Below are positions 50,311 through 58,333 of a DNA stretch of 64,000 bases, piece after piece. The DNA comes from Frigididesulfovibrio sp031553235 (GTDB lineage Bacteria; Desulfobacterota; Desulfovibrionia; Desulfovibrionales; Desulfovibrionaceae): positions 62,001 through 126,000 of the forward strand of contig JAVBLS010000019.1 of assembly GCA_031553235.1 (NCBI GenBank). The letters run 5' to 3'. A program made the position numbers and the translations under genes. Position 1 is the stretch's first letter, and each line of letters begins with the position of its first letter. Under the pieces are notes generated by a model. It did no database searches, had not been told where the DNA came from, and saw only the letters and a program-made list of their open reading frames with translations.

Positions 50311-50778
50311 TCACGGCGCCCCGGCCCCGTTCTCCGGCGGTTCGACCTGCAGCGTGGCCCTGACCGCCACCCAGCCGGGCGGGCGGGCGGCGCCCGTTTG
50401 CGGGCCGCCCGCCCGGCTGAAGTCTTCCAGCACCGCCGTGACCAGCCACCAGGTGTTGTCTTCCAGGTGGAGCAGATCGCCGCCGCGCGCCAGGGGGCGC
50501 GCGATGCCGGCCACGCGGCGCTCCGGCTCGGGCCGGGAGAACAGGTAGAAGCGGCGCTCCACCTGTTCCAGGCCCAGGGTGTCCGCATGGGCCAGTTCGG
50601 TGGGGCCGTGGCTCTGCATCTGGACCATGACCGGCAGGCCCGGGGCGTGGCGGGGGCGCAGCCGGCCCTCGGCGTCGGCGCTTTGGCCGGCGCTCTGGTG
50701 CAGCATGGCCGCAAGGTCGGGGTGCAGGCGGTTGATCATCGGCCGGACCAGGGCGTGGAGATTGATGCCGCTTGGCAT
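50311..50778 (-). CDS. Phage head-tail connector-type protein
   Basis: The 155-residue protein starts MPSGINLHALVRPMINRLHP and has LLHLEDNTWWLVTAVLEDFS. No membrane segment is seen. Its place between the capsid genes and the tail genes suggests a connector or head-completion role. The ATG gives a start with a plausible ribosome binding site (GGAGCG). Confidence 0.6.
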   Translation of the reverse strand: MPSGINLHALVRPMINRLHPDLAAMLHQSAGQSADAEGRLRPRHAPGLPVMVQMQSHGPTELAHADTLGLEQVERRFYLFSRPEPERRVAGIARPLARGGDLLHLEDNTWWLVTAVLEDFSRAGGPQTGAARPPGWVAVRATLQVEPPENGAGAP

Positions 50779-50791
50779 GGCGGGCGCTCCT

Positions 50792-51172
50792 TTATCCCAA
50801 ATACAGCCTGCCGCCCGGCGCAAAGCCGGAGAGCAGCCGCCGGGCCGTGGCCCCGCACTGGGTCTGGTTGAACCAATAGGCCCCGGGGTCGTTCGGCGCG
50901 TCAAAGCCGGCCGAGACGCTGCCTTGGGCCGCGTGGGTCATGACGCCCACCGCGCCGCGCACGGAGAGTTCGGCCAGGTGGCAGACCAGCAGGCGCAGGA
51001 TGGTCTCGCGCGCGGTGGTTTTCGGGGGATCATAGGGAATGGCGGAACATTCGGAGTTCTCCACCACCAGGCAGGCGACCTCAAAGGCGTGGCGCAGTCG
51101 CGCGTCCGTGAAGTCGGCAAATTGCGGGTGGATTTCGCGGAATTCCGCCGGATCGAAAACAACAACAGACAT
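50792..51172 (-). CDS. Head-tail adaptor (DUF4054-like)
   Basis: The 126-residue protein has VVVFDPAEFREIHPQFADFT, ETILRLLVCHLAELSVRGAV and TQCGATARRLLSGFAPGGRL, the helical pattern of DUF4054 adaptors that bind the portal ring. It starts behind GGGAGC and lies 13 bases before the next connector gene. Confidence 0.8.
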   Translation of the reverse strand: MSVVVFDPAEFREIHPQFADFTDARLRHAFEVACLVVENSECSAIPYDPPKTTARETILRLLVCHLAELSVRGAVGVMTHAAQGSVSAGFDAPNDPGAYWFNQTQCGATARRLLSGFAPGGRLYLG

Positions 51173-51245
51173 GTTCGCTCCCTTCTTGTGGTCTTTACTT
51201 TTTGGCGCTCCCGGCGGGGAGTTTTTCGCACAAGCGCTCATGCGT

Positions 51246-51356
51246 TCCTGCGGCCCGCGCTGTCGCGGAATGCACTTTCGTGACCCGGCAGTATTGCCGG
51301 CCCGCCGACCTCTGCAGCCCTTTTTCAGGATGAAAAAACGGAGGGTCTGAGCGGCC
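51246..51356 (-). repeat. Partial, degenerate family 2 repeat
   Basis: The ends TGCGTTCCTGC and GGAGGGTCTGAGCGGCC are conserved in reverse orientation with a TTTTTTC tract. The middle is unrelated. It lies in the 252-base gap between two head genes. Confidence 0.5.
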
Positions 51357-51424
51357 TTCGCCGACTTTCGGCAGGCCGCTCCCTTTCTCTCGGTCTTCAG
51401 TCCGGTTCTTCGCCGTTCGGGTGG

Positions 51425-51943
51425 TCAATCTTCGGACTTGGGCTTCGTCTTGACCCGCCCGGAGAGCGGGTTGACCGGCTCATAGCCGTGGCGCAGTCCG
51501 CCGCGCTCCCGGGCCATGGCCTTGCCGCGCTCCAGGCTGGGGGCGTCAAAGACCAGGCCGTTGCGGAAGATCTGCATCTTGCCGTAGAGCCTGAGCACCT
51601 CGGCCCACTGCGCGGCCGGGACCGTGGTCACGCCGTGGCGCCCGCCCTCCAGGGGCCGGCCGTCCAGGCCCCTGAGCCGGGAAACCGGCAGGCCGTTGAT
51701 GGCCACGTCGGCGCCGTTCGGACAGGCCGGACCGGGGGGCAGCCGGAAGCTCTGGCCGCTCTGCAGGTTGGCGAAGACATAGACCAGGTCGCCCGTGGCC
51801 GTTGCGGCCGCTGCGGCGTCCACGTGGTCCTGCTCCAGGGTTTCGGCGGCCCGCTTGGCGTCGTCGCCGGTTTCGAGCGCCTGCCCGGTGTCGGCGGTTT
51901 TCCGCCCGCTCACGGCCGTCTTGGGGGAAGTCGTTTTAGCCAT
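51425..51943 (-). CDS. Phage head protein of unknown function
   Basis: The 172-residue protein has a polar Ala/Thr-rich N-terminus, then LVYVFANLQSGQSFRLPPGP and WAEVLRLYGKMQIFRNGLVF. It follows the major capsid gene by about 30 bases. I do not recognise a family. The ATG at 51943 has AGGAGAAAT upstream. Confidence 0.6.
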   Translation of the reverse strand: MAKTTSPKTAVSGRKTADTGQALETGDDAKRAAETLEQDHVDAAAAATATGDLVYVFANLQSGQSFRLPPGPACPNGADVAINGLPVSRLRGLDGRPLEGGRHGVTTVPAAQWAEVLRLYGKMQIFRNGLVFDAPSLERGKAMARERGGLRHGYEPVNPLSGRVKTKPKSED

Positions 51944-51972
51944 AGGTATTTCTCCTGTTTTATAAAAAGACG

Positions 51973-53004
51973 CTATCTTACCCCGCGCATGGCGGCGACG
52001 GCGAACGGGTAATAGATGATCGCGCCATAGGTGGTCGAAACCCACTTCTGGCGGAAGCTGGAGAGATCCGGCACCACCCGCCCGGCCCGGATCTTGTCGG
52101 AAAAGCCCAACTCGCCCACGGGGTTGCCGGCAATTTCCCGGGCGATGAGCAGAATGGATTCGCCCGAGGTCGCGTCGGCCAGTTCCGGCAGGGTGACGAT
52201 TTTCAGGTCGCTGAAGTACTTGTGCAGCATGTCCAGGACCGAGACGTTGAAGTCGGTGGCCTTGCCCAGGAGCACGGCCGCGGCCGGAGAGGCCGCCAGG
52301 GTCAGGGGCGACCCCTGGTCGATCCAGCCGTCGGCCCGGCCGGCCAGTTGCTCGAACAGGGCCAGGACGTCGTCGTAGATCTGCCGGGTGGTTTTGTCGG
52401 CCCAGAGCACCGAGCCGCCGGCGGGCAGCGGGGCCATGGCCGGGGGCTGGTCCGGGTTGTTCAGAATGCCGTAAAGCTCGCGGCCCTCCACGCCGAGCAG
52501 GGCGAACAGGCCGGCGTCGGAGTCGAGCACGTGGGCCGCGGCCCGCTGCTTGTCGGCGGCCAGTTGGATCGTGGCGGCCGAAGACGCGGCTTCTTCAAAG
52601 TCGCCGTATTCGATGACCGTCTCAAAGACATACTGCTCGCGGGTGATCCAGTTGTAGTTCACCCCGGAGGTGCGGGAACGGCCGTAGTCGCTGTAAGGCT
52701 CGCTCGATCCGGTCAGTTCGGTGGCCCTGAACTTGGCAAAGGGCGTGGTCCAGTCGCCTTTCCGCACCTCGTTGAAGATTTCGCGGGCCTTGCGCGGCCT
52801 GGTGAGCACCTCGACGACGCGCGGGTCGTAATAGGCCAGCAGTTCGGCCGGGACCACGGTGTTGGGCGTGGTCACCAGGGCCGCGTCCCGGGCCAGGGAT
52901 TGGGCGTTGTCGCGGCCGATCCAGCCGCGCGGGGCCGGGCCGCCGGGCACATGCAGGTGAAAGCCCAGGGCCTGCAGTTCGTTGAAAGAGGGGTGTTTGT
53001 CCAT
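51973..53004 (-). CDS. Major capsid protein (DUF2184-like)
   Basis: The 343-residue protein starts MDKHPSFNELQALGFHLHVP and has EIFNEVRKGDWTTPFAKFRA, YNWITREQYVFETVIEYGDF and PLTLAASPAAAVLLGKATDF, matching HK97-fold capsid proteins of the DUF2184 group. The order after protease-scaffold and cement genes supports the call. It starts two bases after the cement stop. Confidence 0.88.
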   Translation of the reverse strand: MDKHPSFNELQALGFHLHVPGGPAPRGWIGRDNAQSLARDAALVTTPNTVVPAELLAYYDPRVVEVLTRPRKAREIFNEVRKGDWTTPFAKFRATELTGSSEPYSDYGRSRTSGVNYNWITREQYVFETVIEYGDFEEAASSAATIQLAADKQRAAAHVLDSDAGLFALLGVEGRELYGILNNPDQPPAMAPLPAGGSVLWADKTTRQIYDDVLALFEQLAGRADGWIDQGSPLTLAASPAAAVLLGKATDFNVSVLDMLHKYFSDLKIVTLPELADATSGESILLIAREIAGNPVGELGFSDKIRAGRVVPDLSSFRQKWVSTTYGAIIYYPFAVAAMRGVR

Positions 53005-53006
53005 AA

Positions 53007-53516
53007 TCAGGCGCTCCAGTTGGTAATGGTGATCAGGGTGTCGGCCGGGCCGCCTTCGGTCACGGTCCAGTCGGTTTCCACGGCGCCCGGAAGGTTGTCG
53101 CCGGCATCGCCGGTCCGGACCGAGCCGTCGCTCAGGGCGGCGAAAACCTTTTGCCCCGCGCTCGCGGGCGTGGAAGGCGCCACATACATGTCGCCGCGCC
53201 GGACAATGCTCAGGGTCGCGCCTTGCGGCACATACAGGCTGCCGGCGCATTCGAGCCCGGGGTCGGCAAAGCGCAGACCGCGCTCGACAAGGCCCAGGGG
53301 CGCGCCGCTGCCGGAAGAAAGGGCCCGGCGGGCGGGGCCGGCGGGGTGCGCCGCGCCCGCGGGATCGGGCCAGACAAAGCGGCCGGCCATGATTGCGGCG
53401 TCGCCGGCCAGGTATGCGCCGTCGGCGTGAACGACCGGGTTCAGGCTCGCCTTGTCGCCGGGCACGCCCCGGGCCGGGGCCGCGCCTACGCGGTTGGGGA
53501 AGTTTGTGTATGGCAT
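53007..53516 (-). CDS. Structural cement/decoration protein
   Basis: The 169-residue protein starts MPYTNFPNRVGAAPARGVPG and has GRFVWPDPAGAAHPAGPARR, matching the cement proteins (Gp24-type) found before DUF2184 capsid genes. It would bind the outside of the capsid. AGGAGA lies upstream of the ATG. Confidence 0.8.
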   Translation of the reverse strand: MPYTNFPNRVGAAPARGVPGDKASLNPVVHADGAYLAGDAAIMAGRFVWPDPAGAAHPAGPARRALSSGSGAPLGLVERGLRFADPGLECAGSLYVPQGATLSIVRRGDMYVAPSTPASAGQKVFAALSDGSVRTGDAGDNLPGAVETDWTVTEGGPADTLITITNWSA

Positions 53517-53642
53517 GATGGGGATCTCCTTGGTGTTTCTATGGTTGTTGAAGGCCGCCAAACCGCGTTTCCCGGCGGGTTGTGTTCCCGGCGCCCGGTT
53601 CCGCCGCGATGGCGGGTGGTCCACAGGATGCGGACCCGAGCG

Positions 53643-54449
53643 TCATCCTTTCCTGATGTTGCCAAGGTGGGCAAAGGCCGGGTCGACGGATTTGGCGTCG
53701 CCGGCCGGGACCGAGGCCAGGACCGGATAGTCCGCCTTGCCCTGCCGGGTTTCGCGGGCCATGGCGCAGAGTTCCTTCAGGGCGGCGGTGTCGCTGATCC
53801 GGCTGGGCCGGCCGATCAGCGCCAGGGCCTTCCGGTAGATGCCGGCCGCCGAGTCAAAGGCCAGGGGGTCGAGATCGCCCACCAGGGGACGCACCTCGCG
53901 CGCGGCCTCAATCTGGGCCTGCAGGCCGGAGCGGATTTCGTCGGCCAGACGCGCGGCCACGGCCTTGGCGTCCATGGCCGGAGCGGCCCCGGAGGTCGAA
54001 GGGTGTCCGGCCCGGGAGCGCCCGGCTTTGCCGTCCATGGCCGCCCCGGGCTTCTGGCCCCGGCCGTTGTTGTCCGGGGCGTCCTTGCCCCGGTCGTCCT
54101 CGTCGTCGGCCCGGGCGCTTTGGCCGGCGCCTCGCGCGGTGTCGGCCTCGGCCTGCTCGACCAATTGCCGCAGCAAAGCCGCGAGCCCGTGGTCTTCCAG
54201 ATCCGCGATCAGGGCCAGAAGCCTGGCCCTGAAGCCGTCATCGCCGTCATCGCCGTCTTCGGCCGGGTCGGCGTCGGGACCGCGCCCGGAACCGGCCGCG
54301 CCGGCGGCATTGGCCGGGTCGGCGCCAAGGGGCTGCCCGGGCTCGGGCCTTCCGGCCGCGCCGGGTTCGGCGTCCGCGCCGCCGGCCGGGGTCTTGCCCG
54401 TGCCGCTCAGGATGTTCGCAAGCTTTTCCAACAGTTCTTTTCCGTCCAT
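53643..54449 (-). CDS. Nested internal scaffold start within the protease-scaffold gene
   Basis: An in-frame ATG (MDGKELLEKLANILSGTGK) at 54449 has a strong AGAGGAAGG ribosome binding site five bases upstream. It would make a separate 268-residue scaffold, as in lambda C/Nu3. This is predicted from the site and domain boundary. Confidence 0.55.
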   Translation of the reverse strand: MDGKELLEKLANILSGTGKTPAGGADAEPGAAGRPEPGQPLGADPANAAGAAGSGRGPDADPAEDGDDGDDGFRARLLALIADLEDHGLAALLRQLVEQAEADTARGAGQSARADDEDDRGKDAPDNNGRGQKPGAAMDGKAGRSRAGHPSTSGAAPAMDAKAVAARLADEIRSGLQAQIEAAREVRPLVGDLDPLAFDSAAGIYRKALALIGRPSRISDTAALKELCAMARETRQGKADYPVLASVPAGDAKSVDPAFAHLGNIRKG

Positions 54450-55109
54450 GTTCCTTCCTCTTTCACGGTTGATGGTGTTCGCATCGGCCACAACCACGTC
54501 GGGCCCGGCCCGGCCTTCTTCCACAATGGCGACGTGGTTGCCCCGGATGTTGGTCATGATGAAGTCGTAGGCCTGCCCCTGGAACACGCCCGGCCGGAAC
54601 ACCGGGTCGTAGCGGTAGCTTGCCGACAACTGCCGCCTGGCCGGCCGGCCGTTGCGCGGGCTCAAGGCCGCGACGGCCTCGGCGTCCTGGATGACCAGGG
54701 CGTTGTTCAGGTAAGGCGCGTTGAAGCGGGCCTCGGTGCCCAGGTTGCCGACGCGCAGGGCCTTTTGCGGCGCGGCCGCCGAATCGGTGACGTGCTCCTT
54801 GAGCAGGGGCAGGCCGTTGAAGGTGGGCGCGGCCTTGGCCAGCTCGGCGGCGGGCCGGTAACCTCGATAAATTTTGTCCGGGTTCAGGCCGAGCGCGTGC
54901 CCGCCGGGAATTTCCGCGCCCCAATACTCGTTCACGGCCTCTTTGCTGATGTGGCAGAGGGAAACGTGCAGAAAGCCGTTCTCGTCAACGTGCCGGCGCG
55001 AGGCGGCGTCAAAGGAGAGGCTCTCGGAAACGGCCTGTTCCCCGGGCGAGGGGGCGGGGTGCCCGCCGGCTTCGTTGAGCCGGGGGGGAGATGGGGTCTG
55101 GTTTTTCAC
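53643..55109 (-). CDS. Head protease-scaffold fusion (DUF2213-like)
   Basis: The 488-residue protein has an N-terminal protease-type domain (residues about 25-215) with NGLPLLKEHVTDSAA, RRQLSASYRYDPVF and GNHVAIVEEGRAG, the likely catalytic His and Ser segments. The rest is Asp/Ala/Gly-rich and helical, as in scaffolds. The start is a GTG behind GGGAG. In the window it follows the second tape-measure cassette rather than the portal gene. Confidence 0.82.
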   Translation of the reverse strand: MKNQTPSPPRLNEAGGHPAPSPGEQAVSESLSFDAASRRHVDENGFLHVSLCHISKEAVNEYWGAEIPGGHALGLNPDKIYRGYRPAAELAKAAPTFNGLPLLKEHVTDSAAAPQKALRVGNLGTEARFNAPYLNNALVIQDAEAVAALSPRNGRPARRQLSASYRYDPVFRPGVFQGQAYDFIMTNIRGNHVAIVEEGRAGPDVVVADANTINRERGRNMDGKELLEKLANILSGTGKTPAGGADAEPGAAGRPEPGQPLGADPANAAGAAGSGRGPDADPAEDGDDGDDGFRARLLALIADLEDHGLAALLRQLVEQAEADTARGAGQSARADDEDDRGKDAPDNNGRGQKPGAAMDGKAGRSRAGHPSTSGAAPAMDAKAVAARLADEIRSGLQAQIEAAREVRPLVGDLDPLAFDSAAGIYRKALALIGRPSRISDTAALKELCAMARETRQGKADYPVLASVPAGDAKSVDPAFAHLGNIRKG

Positions 55110-55258
55110 CGGGTGTGCTCCCTGAGGGGGGTGAGGTTGTCGATGGGGTCACGAAGGGGCGTGAGGGCAGCGCGGAGTATGGCGTGTCGCGGGGAGAACA
55201 AAGGGACTTGAAGGCGGTGCGGGGTGTGGCGCGTTGTGTGGGGGGAACGTAAACTGCT

Positions 55259-56497
55259 CTAATAGCCGCCGCTGTAGTTTTTTATGCTCACCAGGCGCCG
55301 GGACAGGGAGTTCTCTATTTCGCGGGCGATGTCCTGCGCGTTGGAGTTCGGGGCATTGACCGTGACGCCGCCCACGTTGACTGTGGTCACGCTGCTGTTG
55401 TCCGTCGCCCAGGAGGCAAAGCCCGAGGCGGGCAGCATGGCGAAGGAGGGGGCGTTGGCCTCGGCCATTGCCGCGCCGGCGGAAACCAGAAGCGGCGCCG
55501 CTTCCTTGAGCCGCGCGTCGGCGCCGGCCGCTATGAGGCCGACCTGTCTGCCGATCTCCTGCAGGCTGGTGAGTATGGCCGGGCCGGAGCCGGCGGACGA
55601 GGTTTCATGGCCGGAGATGGGAGTGGCGCCGCTGCCGGGGGCGTTGCCGCCCTGGACCGGCCCGGGGCCGTCGGGTTGCGGGGTCGCGCCGCCGGCGCCC
55701 CGGCCAAGGGCGTCGCCAAGCCGGTTCTCGTTCCAGCCGCCGATGAACCCGGCTGCATATTGGCTGAGCATCTCGTGGCCTTTGCCCAGAAGGTCGGCAA
55801 AGAAGCCCAGAAGCTGATCGCCGGACACGGCGGAGGCATCGTCCTCGGCGCCCTGGCGATCGCTGTAGCCGCCGGCAAAGCCGGTGAGAATCTCGCCGAT
55901 TCTGCCGGGCATGGCGGCAAAGAAGTTCCGGACCCACTCGGCGTTCTCCGGGGTGGGCTCGGGAAAGTAGACCCCGGTTTCGTTATGGCCGGTGAGGCCG
56001 TCCGCCTGCCTGCCGGCCAGTTCGGCGCGTTCCTCCTCGGTCATGTTGGCGACGTGGTTCGCACCTTCGGTGGCGGCCCAGATGCCCCAACCTATGGGGT
56101 GCATTATCAGTTTCGAAATAACGCGGCCGAGAATGTGCCCAAGTATCATCAGGCGGCCTGCACTAACCAAGCCATCCAGAGTGCTTTTCGGGCTTTCCTG
56201 CGGTCCATGCCCGCCTTCCTGATCCCGCACACCTTGCGGTGCACTTGCCGTGCCGCCTGTTTCGCCCAGACCCTTGGCGGCTGCACGCAAGCCGGCGTCA
56301 AATTCCGCCAGGGCCTGCGTGGCCTCGCACAGCGCTGCCGCAAACTCGCCGAAGAGGTCGGCAGTGGGCGCGCTTAGTGCTTTTCCCGCGGACTTCACAC
56401 CGAAATCGATACGTATCAAAGCTTGCGCCAGGGCTTGTGAAACTTTGGCAACATCCACACCCAGGCCGGCAAGCCAAGCATCTGCAACAGTAACCAT
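55259..56497 (-). CDS. Tail tape measure-like protein, copy 2
   Basis: The 412-residue protein is mostly helical, has one clear hydrophobic stretch (LMILGHILGRVISKLIMHPI) and a C-terminus SRRLVSIKNYSGGY identical in its last residues to copy 1. The N-terminus (ADAWLAGLGVDVAKVSQALA) differs. It sits between the second chaperone copy and the protease-scaffold gene. The stop codon lies next to the end of a family 1 repeat fragment (CGTAAACTGCTCTA at about 55247). Confidence 0.78.
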   Translation of the reverse strand: MVTVADAWLAGLGVDVAKVSQALAQALIRIDFGVKSAGKALSAPTADLFGEFAAALCEATQALAEFDAGLRAAAKGLGETGGTASAPQGVRDQEGGHGPQESPKSTLDGLVSAGRLMILGHILGRVISKLIMHPIGWGIWAATEGANHVANMTEEERAELAGRQADGLTGHNETGVYFPEPTPENAEWVRNFFAAMPGRIGEILTGFAGGYSDRQGAEDDASAVSGDQLLGFFADLLGKGHEMLSQYAAGFIGGWNENRLGDALGRGAGGATPQPDGPGPVQGGNAPGSGATPISGHETSSAGSGPAILTSLQEIGRQVGLIAAGADARLKEAAPLLVSAGAAMAEANAPSFAMLPASGFASWATDNSSVTTVNVGGVTVNAPNSNAQDIAREIENSLSRRLVSIKNYSGGY

Positions 56498-56577
56498 AAG
56501 TTTTTATCCTCCCTTGACCGGCATGTATCATGCCGTTATAAGTTGAAGAACTATGAATTATTCCTTTGGAGCTTCGT

Positions 56578-56742
56578 ATGGCGCTGACTCAATGTCCTAT
56601 ATGTGGAAAGGAAATCTCCGATAAAGCAGAGCGCTGTCCGCAATGCAAGGTTCCCTTTTTCACTCTGGCGTGGCGTTCCGTTGTTAGCGCTCTGCTGTTC
56701 GGGGTGTTGTTCGTCGCCGTCATCGCATTTTATACCCTTTGA
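56578..56742 (+). CDS. Zinc-ribbon plus transmembrane small protein, copy 2a
   Basis: This 54-residue gene reads MALTQCPICGKEISDKAERC followed by PQCK and a helix SALLFGVLFVAVIAFYTL. It diverges from tape measure copy 2 by 80 bases, the same spacing as in cassette 1. The leader has TTTGGAG upstream of the ATG. It lacks the PPP hinge. Confidence 0.8.
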   Translation: MALTQCPICGKEISDKAERCPQCKVPFFTLAWRSVVSALLFGVLFVAVIAFYTL

Positions 56743-56865
56743 CACGGCGTTTACCTGCACGCGAGCGGCGACAGGCCTGCGTGTCGGTCCGGTTCATGAT
56801 TGCAAGATTCACTTCTGCCGTTTTCATGGCTTGAAGAAACGTGCCTCATTCCCCAGGAGGTTTTC

Positions 56866-57225
56866 ATGCCCCCCAGCATATGTTCCGAATGCGGCAAGGA
56901 AGTTCCCGATAAGGCAAAAATCTGCCTGCGTTGCGGTAGTGCCCTCCCCAAGCAAAATCTCGTAGCCTGCTCCGTATGTGGCAAGGCAATTGCCGACACT
57001 GCCGGAACCTGCCCGCACTGCGGCGGCGTCGCCGAGAGCGCGTCAACGCTCGTGCCCTGCCCCGAATGTGGCAAAGACGTTTCCCGCAAGGCCGAGAGCT
57101 GCCCACACTGCGGTTTCAGGCTGCGCATTTTCCCATCGCCGTTTTTGGATACTTCCCGGCAGACAATTGGGGAAATCATCGTCATTGTGGCAATACTCTA
57201 TTTTGTCAGGCTTCTCTTTCGTTGA
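56866..57225 (+). CDS. Triple zinc-ribbon transmembrane protein, copy 2b
   Basis: The 119-residue protein has three zinc ribbons in tandem: CSECGKEVPDKAKICLRCG, CSVCGKAIADTAGTCPHCG and CPECGKDVSRKAESCPHCG. One membrane helix follows (IGEIIVIVAILYFVRLLF). All twelve Cys ligands are present. It appears to have arisen by ribbon duplication from the single-ribbon form. CAGGAGG precedes the ATG. Confidence 0.85.
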   Translation: MPPSICSECGKEVPDKAKICLRCGSALPKQNLVACSVCGKAIADTAGTCPHCGGVAESASTLVPCPECGKDVSRKAESCPHCGFRLRIFPSPFLDTSRQTIGEIIVIVAILYFVRLLFR

Positions 57226-57248
57226 GGCGATGCCGAGAGGAGGCCCTC

Positions 57249-57425
57249 ATGGCGCTGACTCAATGTCCCGAATGCGGGAAGAAAATTTTCGACAAGGCCG
57301 AAGTTTGCCCATATTGTGGTCGTCGATTTTCTCCTCCTCCTTTTTATATCGTCCCTTGGAGTTACATGTGCACCATGGCTGTGGTTGTAGCGATCTTGGT
57401 TGCCATCGCACATTACAGTAGATGA
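57249..57425 (+). CDS. Zinc-ribbon plus transmembrane small protein, copy 2c
   Basis: The 58-residue protein has CPECGKKIFDKAEVCPYCG, a SPPP hinge and the helix MAVVVAILVAIAHYS. It is the counterpart of copy 1c at 45889. Its stop codon lies at the start of family 2 copy 3. GAGGAGG precedes the ATG, 23 bases after the previous stop. Confidence 0.83.
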   Translation: MALTQCPECGKKIFDKAEVCPYCGRRFSPPPFYIVPWSYMCTMAVVVAILVAIAHYSR

Positions 57426-57515
57426 AGGTTAATACACGATCACCTGTTACCTGTGCCACGAGAGCGGCTATGGGTTCCGGTAAGAACAGCAGAAATCCGG
57501 AGGGTCTGAGCGGCC
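57424..57515 (-). repeat. Family 2 structured repeat, copy 3
   Basis: In reverse this reads GGCCGCTCAGACCCTCCGGA and ends GTGTATTAACCTTC. GATGAAGG at 57421 can pair with CCTTCATC at 57514. It keeps the boxes CCGGAACCCATAGC and ATCGTGTATTAACC. As in cassette 1, it lies between the zinc-ribbon array and the chaperone extension. The rest of that gap holds nothing else. Confidence 0.65.
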
Positions 57516-57641
57516 TTCATCATCCTTTGCGTCAGGCTTCTTCGACTGTGGGAAGGCCGCCCTCTTGCGCCGAAACTCTTCAGCCTGACCGTCGTTGTTC
57601 GGCGAGAGGCGCCGTTCAAGGACGACGGCGCCCCGCCGCTC

Positions 57642-57896
57642 TTATTTCCTCCTGGCCTTCGCCGCCTCCATATCCGCCCAGTTGTTGTAGTTGCGCACGC
57701 TGATCACTTCCGCCAGATTGAGGGCATCCTCATAGCTGTACACGGTCTGCAACTCGTGCAGGGTGGCGAGCCCGCCGGCCACGATGCCGGCGAACAGGGC
57801 CGGGAGGTTGGCGCACTCGGCGCGATCCCTCTCAGCTACTGCGTGACGGTAGCGGCTTTCGCGGGGCAGCCGGAGAGGCTTTCGCCTTCCGGCCGC
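57642..57896 (-). CDS. Frameshift extension frame of the tail chaperone, copy 2
   Basis: This open frame corresponds to the copy 1 extension and ends TLHELQTVYSYEDALNLAEV and NYNNWADMEAAKARRK. The frame is intact. The equivalent slip site reads T TTT CCG (57902-57896) rather than T TTT TTG, so efficient -1 frameshifting is doubtful. Confidence 0.65.
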   Translation of the reverse strand, partial: AAGRRKPLRLPRESRYRHAVAERDRAECANLPALFAGIVAGGLATLHELQTVYSYEDALNLAEVISVRNYNNWADMEAAKARRK

Positions 57897-58279
57897 GGAA
57901 AACCCAGGTTCAGCTTGAAGGCCTCCGCGCGCAGGGTGAACAGGGTTTTGACGTCCAGGATGTAGGCGTCGACGCTTTCGGGCGTGCAGCGTTCTTCCAC
58001 CCGTTCCACGACGCGCGAGCAGCAGCCCAGCAGTTCGTCCAGCAGGGGTTGGGCCTTGGCGTATTCGATGCGGCCGAGGCCGGAGAGGCCCTGGGCGGCC
58101 AGATGGGCTCCGGCCGTTTGCGGGTCCGCGTCTTGGGGCGCCTGGACGCCGCCGGCGCCCAGGAGCAGGGTGGCGCGGAGCAGCCAGCTTTCCAGCCGGG
58201 TGGCGGGCATCTCGCGGATCTTGAAGGTCAGCAGTTGCTCGCGGTCCCGGATGTCGAGGGTGATTTCTTTGCGGGCCAT
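57836..58279 (-). CDS. Tail assembly chaperone, copy 2 (short form)
   Basis: The 147-residue protein has DREQLLTFKIREMPATRLES and ERVEERCTPESVDAYILDVK, close to copy 1. It lies 54 bases after the portal stop, inside the head module, which is not a usual place for a tail chaperone. Confidence 0.83.
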   Translation of the reverse strand: MARKEITLDIRDREQLLTFKIREMPATRLESWLLRATLLLGAGGVQAPQDADPQTAGAHLAAQGLSGLGRIEYAKAQPLLDELLGCCSRVVERVEERCTPESVDAYILDVKTLFTLRAEAFKLNLGFPRPEGESLSGCPAKAATVTQ

Positions 58280-58333
58280 GGTGCGCTCCTTTGTTTGTGC
58301 GGTTGATGGTGGATTGGAAGGTTTTCTCGATGC

